From positions 744,001 to 808,000 of the forward strand of contig CP017039.1 in the NCBI GenBank assembly GCA_001717545.1: a stretch of DNA of 64,000 bases. The letters are read 5' to 3'. Source of the stretch: Anaerolineaceae bacterium oral taxon 439. GTDB taxonomy: Bacteria > Chloroflexota > Anaerolineae > Anaerolineales > Anaerolineaceae. The first letter of the stretch is position 1. Each line of letters starts with the position of its first letter. Positions 58,535-64,000 of this stretch are shown in pieces. The notes below the pieces were generated by a model. That model had not been told where the DNA came from and made no database searches. It was given only the letters and a program-made list of their open reading frames with translations. The translations under genes and the position numbers were made by a program.

Positions 58535-59445
58535 TCGATGCGGTTCTTGAGATCTTTCATGATTATACGTTTCAGGTCGTCGCGCTGGGCTCGGCGATGC
58601 TGGGGGTGATCAGCGGGGTCCTGGGAAGTTTCGCCGTCCTCCGGAAACAGAGCCTATTGGGGGACTGCGTTTCGCATTCGGCGCTCCCCGGCGTCGTTCT
58701 GGCTTTTTTGACGACGGGCGAGAAGAATGGCGGGATTCTCCTGCTCGGCGCGCTGATCAGCGGTTTCCTCTCCGCCGGGATCGTTACCCTGATCGGGCGG
58801 CATTCCAAAGTCAAAGCTGACGCGGCTCAGGCGATCGTGCTTTCCGTTTTCTTCGGGCTTGGAATGGCGCTGCTGACGTTTTCGCAGAATCTTCCGAACG
58901 CGAATCAGGCGGGGCTGAAACGGTTCATCTATGGGCAGGCGTCGACGATGCGCCGCGGGGATGTCGTGCTGATGCTGATTGTCGGCGGGATCCTGATTGG
59001 GACGGTCGTTTTGCTTTGGAAAGAGTTCCTGCTCTTCACGTTTGACAGCGCGTATGGCGAGACGATCGGGTTCAGCTCCGCGAAGATCAACGCGATCCTG
59101 ACGTTCCTGATCGTTTGCGCGATCCTGATCGGGCTCCAGACGGTCGGCGTGATCCTGATGAGCGCGATGTTGATCACGCCGGCGGTCGCGGCGCGGCAGT
59201 GGACGAACCGGCTTCCGAAGATGGTCGCGCTGGCGGCGGTTTTCGGCGCGGCCGCCGGCGTTGGCGGGACGCTGATCAGTTCAATCGTACCGGAGATGCC
59301 GACCGGGCCGGTGATTGTCGTCTGCGTCAGCGCGATCGCGGTTTTCAGCGTCTTTTTCGCGCCGCGGCGCGGGATCCTCGCGCGGCTGATTGAGCGGGCG
59401 CGGTTTCGGAGCCAGCTGCGCGGGGAGGTTGGAGGCGGGAGATGA
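58531..59445 (+). CDS. Metal ABC transporter permease 1
   Basis: A 304-residue ABC-3 family permease with about eight membrane segments. It starts IFHDYTFQVVALGSAMLGVISGVLGSFAVLRKQSLLGDCVSHSALPGVVLAFL, the classic entry region of these permeases, and has ADAAQAIVLSVFFGLGMALL, AYGETIGFSSAKI and QTVGVILMSAMLITPAVAARQW. The C-terminus is short and basic (RFRSQLRGEVGGGR) with no extra domain, in contrast to the second permease. Overlaps of four bases on both sides show tight coupling. Confidence 0.94.
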   Translation: MIDAVLEIFHDYTFQVVALGSAMLGVISGVLGSFAVLRKQSLLGDCVSHSALPGVVLAFLTTGEKNGGILLLGALISGFLSAGIVTLIGRHSKVKADAAQAIVLSVFFGLGMALLTFSQNLPNANQAGLKRFIYGQASTMRRGDVVLMLIVGGILIGTVVLLWKEFLLFTFDSAYGETIGFSSAKINAILTFLIVCAILIGLQTVGVILMSAMLITPAVAARQWTNRLPKMVALAAVFGAAAGVGGTLISSIVPEMPTGPVIVVCVSAIAVFSVFFAPRRGILARLIERARFRSQLRGEVGGGR

Positions 59446-60596
59446 GCGCGAGCGCGGAAATTTCTCTGATCGCGGCGCTGATATCCGCGGCCTGCGCGCT
59501 CCCGGGCGCGTTCCTCGTCTTCCGGCATATGTCGATGATGACAGACGCGATTACGCATTCGATCCTGCTGGGGATCGTTCTGGCTTTTTTCCAGACGCGT
59601 GACCTGAGTTCGCCGTGGCTGATCGTTGGGGCGACGCTGATGGGGGTGTTTACGGTTTGGCTGACGGAAAAGCTGGCGGATACCAACCTGGTTAAGGAAG
59701 ATGCGGCGATCGGGGTTGTTTTTTCGACACTGTTTTCGGTCGCGATTATCCTGATCGCGATGAACGCGCGTTCGGTCCATATCGATACCGACAGCGTTCT
59801 TCTGGGCGAGCTGGCGTTCGCGCCGTTCGACCGCCTGGTCCTGTTCGGACGGGACCTTGGGGCGCGCTCGCTTTATACCTCGGGCGCGGTGCTGCTGATC
59901 AACCTGTCGGTCATCGGGATTTTTTATAAAGAACTCCGTCTGACGACGTTTGATCCGGCTTTCGCCGCCGCGATCGGATTTTCGCCGGTCACGGTACATT
60001 ATGTCCTGATGCTGCTGGCGTCGATGACGTCGGTCGTGGCGTTCGAGGCGGTCGGTTCGGTTCTCGTCGTCGCGTTCATGATTATTCCGCCGGTCACGGC
60101 GACGTTTCTCACGAACAATCTCAAGGCGCAGTTTGCGCTGAGCGCGCTGATCGGAGCGCTGTCCGGTGTCTTCGGATACGCGGCGGCGGTCTGGCTCGAC
60201 GTTTCGATCGCGGGCTGCATGGCGGTTGTCTGCGGGCTGATGTTCCTGCTGGCGTTCCTGTTTGCGCCGAAGCGCGGGATGATCAGCGAGCTCATCCGCT
60301 ACTGGACGCGAAAGGTCGAGTTCGACCGTTTTACGCTGCTGACGCATTTGATGAACCACGCGGGAAGCGCGATCGAGGAGCGCGAAAACAGCCTGTCGTC
60401 GCTCCCGCTGCATTTGGGCTGGGCGCCGAAGCGGGTCGAACGCGCTTCGAAGTATCTCCTGAATAAGGGGGCGCTGCGTTCGTTCCATGAGGTCCTCTTC
60501 GTGACGGATCAGGGGAAGGCCGATTACCTGCGTTACTGCGAAGAGCTGTTCGGCGAAGCGGAGGAACGCTTGGCGGCGGCGTTGGCGGAGGGTTGA
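59442..60596 (+). CDS. Metal ABC transporter permease 2 fused to a winged-helix domain
   Basis: A 384-residue protein. Residues 1 to about 280 are an ABC-3 permease (VFRHMSMMTDAITHSILLGIVLAFF, EDAAIGVVFSTLFSVAIILIA, FDPAFAAAIGFSPV, EAVGSVLVVAFMIIPPVTATFL). The last 100 residues are a soluble tail with a DtxR-like winged-helix look: FTLLTHLMNHAGSAIEERE, LPLHLGWAPKRVERASKYLLNKGAL and LFVTDQGKADYLR. A comparable fusion of a metal permease to a DtxR-type repressor is known in chlamydiae (YtgC-YtgR). No cleavage site is evident. With the DtxR-like operator upstream of the operon, self-regulation is possible. Ends before a terminator. Confidence 0.9.
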   Translation: MSASAEISLIAALISAACALPGAFLVFRHMSMMTDAITHSILLGIVLAFFQTRDLSSPWLIVGATLMGVFTVWLTEKLADTNLVKEDAAIGVVFSTLFSVAIILIAMNARSVHIDTDSVLLGELAFAPFDRLVLFGRDLGARSLYTSGAVLLINLSVIGIFYKELRLTTFDPAFAAAIGFSPVTVHYVLMLLASMTSVVAFEAVGSVLVVAFMIIPPVTATFLTNNLKAQFALSALIGALSGVFGYAAAVWLDVSIAGCMAVVCGLMFLLAFLFAPKRGMISELIRYWTRKVEFDRFTLLTHLMNHAGSAIEERENSLSSLPLHLGWAPKRVERASKYLLNKGALRSFHEVLFVTDQGKADYLRYCEELFGEAEERLAAALAEG

Positions 60597-60623
60597 TCCG
60601 CTGGTTTTCACGGCTTGGCTTCA

Positions 60624-60669
60624 AAAACCCCTGCGTGGCGATCTGCTGCCAGCGCGGGGGTTTTCGTTT
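60624..60669 (+). terminator. Intrinsic terminator after the metal transporter operon
   Basis: Stem AAAACCCCTGCG (60624-60635) / CGCGGGGGTTTT (60653-60664) with one mismatch, an inner GTGGC/GCCA pairing and a T-rich tail TTTTCGTTT. Confidence 0.85.
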
Positions 60670-60755
60670 AAATCACGGCCGGCGCGGTTTACGGCGTTTG
60701 GAACGGTTCAGCCGGCGGCGGGCTTTCGCGTGGGTCATGGAAAAAATGGTCTTAG

Positions 60756-60784
60756 TTGACGGAAGCTCAAAAAATAAGTATTCT
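60756..60784 (+). promoter_or_regulatory. modA promoter
   Basis: TTGACG (60756-60761), 17-base spacer, TATTCT (60779-60784). Predicted transcription start near 60791, which leaves a leader of about 87 bases. Confidence 0.65.
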
Positions 60785-60792
60785 TATTATAA

Positions 60793-60863
60793 ACAGGGTT
60801 GATGAATCGCCATACCCTGTCGCCGGTCTGATTTTCATGACAGGGCGGGAATCTTATTTTTTT
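60793..60863 (+). promoter_or_regulatory. modA leader with mutually exclusive hairpins, candidate attenuator
   Basis: Segment 1 ACAGGGT (60793-60799) can pair with segment 2 ACCCTGT (60814-60820), and segment 2 CCCTGTC (60815-60821) can pair with segment 3 GACAGGG (60839-60845). The 2-3 hairpin is followed, after 11 bases, by seven T (60857-60863). This is the layout of a terminator/antiterminator switch. It does not resemble the known molybdenum cofactor riboswitch, which is larger. Confidence 0.5.
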
Positions 60864-60877
60864 ACCTGGAGGAGTAT

Positions 60878-61729
60878 ATGAAGTCTATGCTGTATCTGTT
60901 TGGCGTTATTCTGGCGGCGGTATTTCTTTTCGCGGCCGCCGCGGTTTCGGTATCCGCTCAGGAGGCAGAAGACGACGCGGAGCCGGTTGAATTAATCGTG
61001 TTCGGCGCGGCGTCGATGACCGAGACGTTGTCGGAGCTGGGTGAACGGTACATGGAGCTGCATCCGAACGTGAAGATCGTTTTCAATTTTGATTCGTCAG
61101 GTACGCTGAAAACCCAGATTCAGGAAGGCGCCGACGTCGATATTTTTATTTCGGCGGGGCAGAAGCAAATGAATCAGCTCGATATCAGCGCGGCGAAGGA
61201 CGCGAATCCGGATGAGCTGGATTTCGTTCTGGAAGGTTCGCGGTTCAATTTTCTCGAAAATAAAGTCGCGTTAGCCGTCCCGGAGGGCAATCCCGCTGGA
61301 ATTTCCTCGTATGACGACCTGAAAGCTAAGCTCGAAGCCGGGAAGGTTCTTCTGGCGATCGGGAATTCCGACGTTCCGGTTGGTCAGTATACGCAGAAAA
61401 TCCTGGCTTTTCTTGAATTGGACGAGGAGGCCCTGGGGAAAGCGGGAAGCGTCACCTACGGTTCGAACGTGAAAGAGGTCACGACGCAGGTCTCCGAAGG
61501 GACGGTCGACGCGGGAATTATTTATCAGACGGACGCGTATTCCGCGAAGCTGACCGTCGTTGATACGGCCACGAAAGAAATGTGCGGGCAGGTGATCTAC
61601 CCTGCCGCGATCATGAAGCCGTCGAAGAACGTCGAGGCCGCCGAAGCGTTTCTCGATTTCCTTCAGAGCGACGAGGGTGGGAAGGTTTTTGAAGCGGTCG
61701 GGTTTACTCCGATTCAGGCCGAAAAGTAA
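60878..61729 (+). CDS. modA: Molybdate ABC transporter substrate-binding protein
   Basis: A 283-residue periplasmic/extracellular binding protein for molybdate or tungstate. It has a signal peptide (MKSMLYLFGVILAAVFLFAA, cleavage near SVSAQEA) and an acidic linker EAEDDAEP before the mature fold. ModA features are LIVFGAASMTETLSELGERY, FNFDSSGTLKTQIQEGADVDIFISAG, LAIGNSDVPVGQYTQKIL and DAGIIYQTDAY. GGAGGAG precedes ATG 60878 at a suitable distance. A strong terminator separates it from modB, which would make the binding protein more abundant than the permease. Confidence 0.94.
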   Translation: MKSMLYLFGVILAAVFLFAAAAVSVSAQEAEDDAEPVELIVFGAASMTETLSELGERYMELHPNVKIVFNFDSSGTLKTQIQEGADVDIFISAGQKQMNQLDISAAKDANPDELDFVLEGSRFNFLENKVALAVPEGNPAGISSYDDLKAKLEAGKVLLAIGNSDVPVGQYTQKILAFLELDEEALGKAGSVTYGSNVKEVTTQVSEGTVDAGIIYQTDAYSAKLTVVDTATKEMCGQVIYPAAIMKPSKNVEAAEAFLDFLQSDEGGKVFEAVGFTPIQAEK

Positions 61730-61755
61730 GGGGTCCGCGATTTGTGCGAGCCATG

Positions 61756-61799
61756 AGGCGTTTCGAAAGTCGGATCCCGGCTTCCGAAACGCCTTTTTT
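61756..61799 (+). terminator. Intrinsic terminator between modA and modB
   Basis: 10-base perfect stem AGGCGTTTCG (61756-61765) / CGAAACGCCT (61785-61794) followed by six T. It ends 82 bases before the modB start and probably lets only part of the transcripts continue. Confidence 0.85.
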
Positions 61800-61880
61800 C
61801 CGGGTCCGTCCGCGAGCTGCGGGCGAAATAATTGAATCGCGCCGCCGTCGAACGGCGGCGAAGCGCGTTCGGAAAGGCCG

Positions 61881-62579
61881 GTGAATTTGGATTTATTCCC
61901 ATTGTGGAACTCGCTGCGAATTTCGGCGATCAGTACGGTCATCATCTTTTTCGTCGGAATCTTCGCCGCGTACACGATCGCGAAAGCGCCGAAGATCGTC
62001 AAAGGGGTTTTAGACGTTCTTTTAACGTTGCCGCTGGTTCTCCCGCCGACGGTTGTCGGTTACCTGCTCCTCCGCGTTTTGGGTCCGAAGCGCCTGATCG
62101 GGGCATGGTTCTTATCGGAATTCGGATTGAAGCTGACGATGACCTGGTGGTCGGCGATTTTCGCGACGACGGTCGTCATTTTTCCGCTGATGTACCGGAC
62201 GGCGCGCGGCGCGTTCGAATCGTTTGACGAAACGCTCGCCTATTCGGGCCAGTCGATCGGCTTATCCAACACGTATATTTTCTGGCGGATCCGGATGCCC
62301 TGCTGCCGGCAGGGGATTCTGGCGGGAACGGTCCTGGCTTTCGCCCGCGCGCTCGGGGAGTATGGCGCGACGAGCATGATTACCGGGTATACCCCCGGGC
62401 GGACGTCGACGATTTCGACGACGGTTTATCAGCTCTGGCGGACGAACGACGACGCGCTGGCGTTCCGGTGGGTCCTGGTGAACATGGCGATTTCGTTCGT
62501 CGTCCTGATGACGGTGAACATGCTGGAGCGCAAGGCGGGCAAAACGACGGGTGTCCGGCAAAACGCGGCGGAGGAATAG
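61881..62579 (+). CDS. modB: Molybdate ABC transporter permease
   Basis: A 232-residue permease with about five membrane segments. It starts NLDLFPLWNSLRISAISTVIIFFVG and has LPLVLPPTVVGYLLL and the ATPase-coupling loop FARALGEYGATSMITGYTPGRT that is typical for ModB. GTG 61881 is taken as start, with GGAAAGG just upstream; no other candidate places the first helix correctly. It precedes modC by three bases. A terminator lies between it and modA. Confidence 0.94.
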   Translation: MNLDLFPLWNSLRISAISTVIIFFVGIFAAYTIAKAPKIVKGVLDVLLTLPLVLPPTVVGYLLLRVLGPKRLIGAWFLSEFGLKLTMTWWSAIFATTVVIFPLMYRTARGAFESFDETLAYSGQSIGLSNTYIFWRIRMPCCRQGILAGTVLAFARALGEYGATSMITGYTPGRTSTISTTVYQLWRTNDDALAFRWVLVNMAISFVVLMTVNMLERKAGKTTGVRQNAAEE

Positions 62580-62582
62580 CGC

Positions 62583-63626
62583 ATGTCCATTTTCGCGGAT
62601 ATCCGCAAGAACTTTGGCGATTTCCGCCTCGACGTCCAATTTTCCGGCGGGAACGAGATCATCGCGCTGTTGGGGGCGTCCGGCTGCGGAAAGAGCATGA
62701 CGCTGAAATCGATTGCGGGGATCGAGAAGCCGGACAGCGGAAAGATTATGGTCGACGGCGTGGATCTGTTCGATTCCGGGGCGCGGATCCATCTCACGCC
62801 GCAGCAGCGTCGGACCGGGCTGCTTTTTCAGAGCTACGCGCTCTTTCCGAATATGACCGTCCAGCAGAATATTCAGGCTGGGGCGCGGCGCGAAAAAAAC
62901 AGTGCCCAACGCGCCAGACTGACCGAATCTGTGATCGAAAGCTTCGGGCTGCGCAGGCTGGTTAACCGGTATCCGAGCCAGCTTTCCGGCGGGCAGCAGC
63001 AGCGCGTCGCGTTGGCGCGGATCCTGGTCTCCGGACCGAGGATCCTGCTGCTGGACGAGCCGTTTTCTGCGCTGGACAGTCATTTACGCTTTCAGCTCGA
63101 ACGCGAGGTCGGCGAGGTTTTACGCGGGTTTGGGAAAACGGTGATCCTCGTTTCGCATGACCAGGAGGAGGTTTATCGTTTGGCGGATAAAATCGCGGTT
63201 ATGAACGCGGGGCGGATCGAGCGGTTCGGGTTGAAGGACGAGGTTTTTTCGGACCCGCGGACGAAAAGCGCGGCGCGGCTGACCGGGTACAAGAATCTTT
63301 CGCGGGGAGAGCGGCTCGGCGAGACGCGGTTTTACGCGGCGGACTGGGGCGCGGAGCTGACGGTCCGGGGCGAAAGCTCGGACGGGACGTACGCCGCGAT
63401 CCGCGCCCGCGATCTCCGGCCGGCCGGGGACGGAGACGGGATCGATTGCCGAGTGGAACGGGCGGTCGAGAATCCGTTTACGTACACGCTGGTTTTGAAG
63501 GCGGCTGAAACGGCGGGGACGAAGGCGCTGCTTTGGGAGGTCGATAAAACGTGGTGGGAGGCGAACCGATCGGAACGCATCCGCGTCGAGCTTCCGCCGG
63601 AGCGTGTCGCGATCGTTGGCGATTAG
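62583..63626 (+). CDS. modC: Molybdate ABC transporter ATP-binding protein
   Basis: A 347-residue ABC ATPase: Walker A GASGCGKSMTLKSIAG, Q-loop LLFQSYALFPNMTV, signature QLSGGQQQRVALARIL, Walker B ILLLDEPFSALD and the switch His in LVSHDQEEV. The C-terminal 110 residues (about 235-347) form the TOBE-type domain (YAAIRARDLRPA, VERAVENPFTYTLVL) that senses molybdate in ModC proteins. The start is three bases after modB. A hairpin (63635-63664) without T run follows. Confidence 0.94.
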   Translation: MSIFADIRKNFGDFRLDVQFSGGNEIIALLGASGCGKSMTLKSIAGIEKPDSGKIMVDGVDLFDSGARIHLTPQQRRTGLLFQSYALFPNMTVQQNIQAGARREKNSAQRARLTESVIESFGLRRLVNRYPSQLSGGQQQRVALARILVSGPRILLLDEPFSALDSHLRFQLEREVGEVLRGFGKTVILVSHDQEEVYRLADKIAVMNAGRIERFGLKDEVFSDPRTKSAARLTGYKNLSRGERLGETRFYAADWGAELTVRGESSDGTYAAIRARDLRPAGDGDGIDCRVERAVENPFTYTLVLKAAETAGTKALLWEVDKTWWEANRSERIRVELPPERVAIVGD

Positions 63627-63634
63627 AAGCTCTT

Positions 63635-63664
63635 CCTTCCGGATCGGTATTCAGGATCGGAAGG
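63635..63664 (+). other. Hairpin between modC and the molybdopterin-binding gene
   Basis: CCTTCCG (63635-63641) / CGGAAGG (63658-63664), no T tract. It may be an mRNA stability element or a weak terminator. Confidence 0.4.
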
Positions 63665-63712
63665 CCCCGGCGTTGAGGCGGGGGATCAGGAAGGGCAGGA
63701 AAGGGGAAAGTT

Positions 63713-64000
63713 ATGAAAAAGGTCAGGGTAGAAGAAGCGGTCGGGATGGCGATTTGCCATGATATCACCGCGATGCGCGATGGGTTCAAGGGCGCGGCGT
63801 TTAAACGGGGGCACGTTATCCGTAAGGAGGATATTCCGAGCTTACTGGATATCGGGAAGCGTACGGTTTTCGTCTGGGAGGAGAACGCGGGCGAAATTCA
63901 TGAGGAGGACGCCGCCCGGCGCATGGCGGCGATGGCGCCGGTCGAGGGCGCGGTTTACGAGGGCCCATCCGAGGGAAAAATGACGCTGATCGCGGAGCGC
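63713..64000 (+). CDS. Molybdopterin-binding protein (MoeA/MogA-related), partial
   Basis: Truncated by the end of the window: 96 codons are visible and the frame remains open. The product begins KKVRVEEAVGMAICHDITAM, followed by FKGAAFKRGHVIRKEDIPSLLDIGKRTVFVWE and GEIHEEDAARRMA, which is the usual N-terminus of the molybdopterin-binding proteins that resemble MoeA domain 1 and occur next to molybdoenzyme genes. The ATG at 63713 has AAAGGGGAAAG upstream. Lying 86 bases after modC, it joins molybdate uptake to cofactor synthesis. Whether the full protein is MoeA, a MoaB-fold fusion or a shorter relative cannot be told from this fragment. Confidence 0.8.
   Translation, partial: MKKVRVEEAVGMAICHDITAMRDGFKGAAFKRGHVIRKEDIPSLLDIGKRTVFVWEENAGEIHEEDAARRMAAMAPVEGAVYEGPSEGKMTLIAER

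Noticed and set aside
58929-60611. 560-codon open frame on the minus strand opposite the two metal permeases
   Set aside because: It is rich in Arg, Gln and Asp with no fold or motif, and lies exactly opposite clear permease genes; it is a shadow of biased codon use in GC-rich DNA.
60593-60802. 69-codon frame between the metal permease and modA
   Set aside because: It runs through a clear terminator and the modA promoter and has no ribosome binding site.
60785-60877. Molybdenum cofactor riboswitch
   Set aside because: The leader is far too short and lacks the multi-stem core; only a simple alternate hairpin pair is visible.
1-64000. CRISPR arrays, insertion sequences, integrase or attachment sites
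   Set aside because: No regularly spaced repeats, transposase motifs or terminal inverted repeats were seen by reading; a computational repeat scan was not possible.

Overview
The window is a GC-rich bacterial chromosomal segment that is gene-dense, built mostly from long operons with 4-base ATGA start/stop overlaps. The best guess for the source is an anaerobic member of the Chloroflexota, class Anaerolineae. This is inferred from three things: an uncharacterised envelope operon combining a GlmL/MutL-like actin-fold protein with a DUF6754-type membrane protein, a secreted beta-repeat protein of a style I associate with Anaerolineae, and the overall mix of genes. No rRNA, insertion sequence, prophage or CRISPR array was seen. 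Two tRNA genes are present, Leu(CAA) and a CAU tRNA that looks like Ile2; neither encodes CCA.

Layout. 1-1.8 kb: NUDIX hydrolase and a secreted repeat protein. 1.9-9.2 kb (+): a compact aromatic amino acid operon, aroF-tyrA-aroB-aroA-aroC-chorismate mutase-aroE/aroK fusion-aroQ, covering the whole route to chorismate plus the tyrosine branch, preceded by a terminator-like hairpin that touches the aroF ribosome binding site. 9.3-19.8 kb (-): a seven-gene operon of unknown function (DUF6754-like protein, two polytopic membrane proteins, a giant zinc-ribbon membrane protein with RPQxKWDD repeats, a MutL-like ATPase-fold protein, a KOW protein, an LPNTG-bearing protein with FFxxIxxFF repeats), then cobT. 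20.1-27.5 kb: tRNA-Leu facing the YchF-family gene, a gmd-polA-ECF sigma-anti-sigma group, an FmdB-type zinc ribbon and a 55-residue membrane protein. 27.6-34.3 kb (-): GH36 alpha-galactosidase and the birA-bioB-bioD-bioA biotin operon.

34.3-43 kb: a BirA operator sits between two divergent promoters, one for the biotin operon and one for an orphan peptide-type solute-binding protein. A polytopic membrane protein, an asparaginase-II-family protein, an AlbA_2/winged-helix regulator with a large palindrome in front of it, and a TetR regulator divergent from a P1B metal ATPase follow. 43-48 kb: glucan phosphorylase, HAD phosphatase, MazG, a small membrane protein and the CAU tRNA. 48-55.7 kb (+): nagA followed by a polysaccharide cluster (UDP-sugar dehydrogenase, epimerase, Wzx-like flippase, GT4, GT-C-like enzyme). 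56-64 kb: a UPF0316 protein, a Mn/Fe/Zn-type ABC transporter whose second permease carries a C-terminal winged helix and whose promoter has a DtxR-like palindrome, a molybdate transporter modABC with hairpin-rich leader, and the start of a molybdopterin-binding protein running off the edge.

Most interesting points: the uncharacterised MutL/DUF6754 envelope operon with its two repeat-bearing partner proteins, the shared BirA operator that places an orphan binding protein in the biotin regulon, the permease-winged-helix fusion next to a DtxR-like operator, the modA leader with mutually exclusive hairpins, and the YchF leader that is predicted to be antisense to an entire tRNA gene. All functional statements come from motif reading; no database search was possible.
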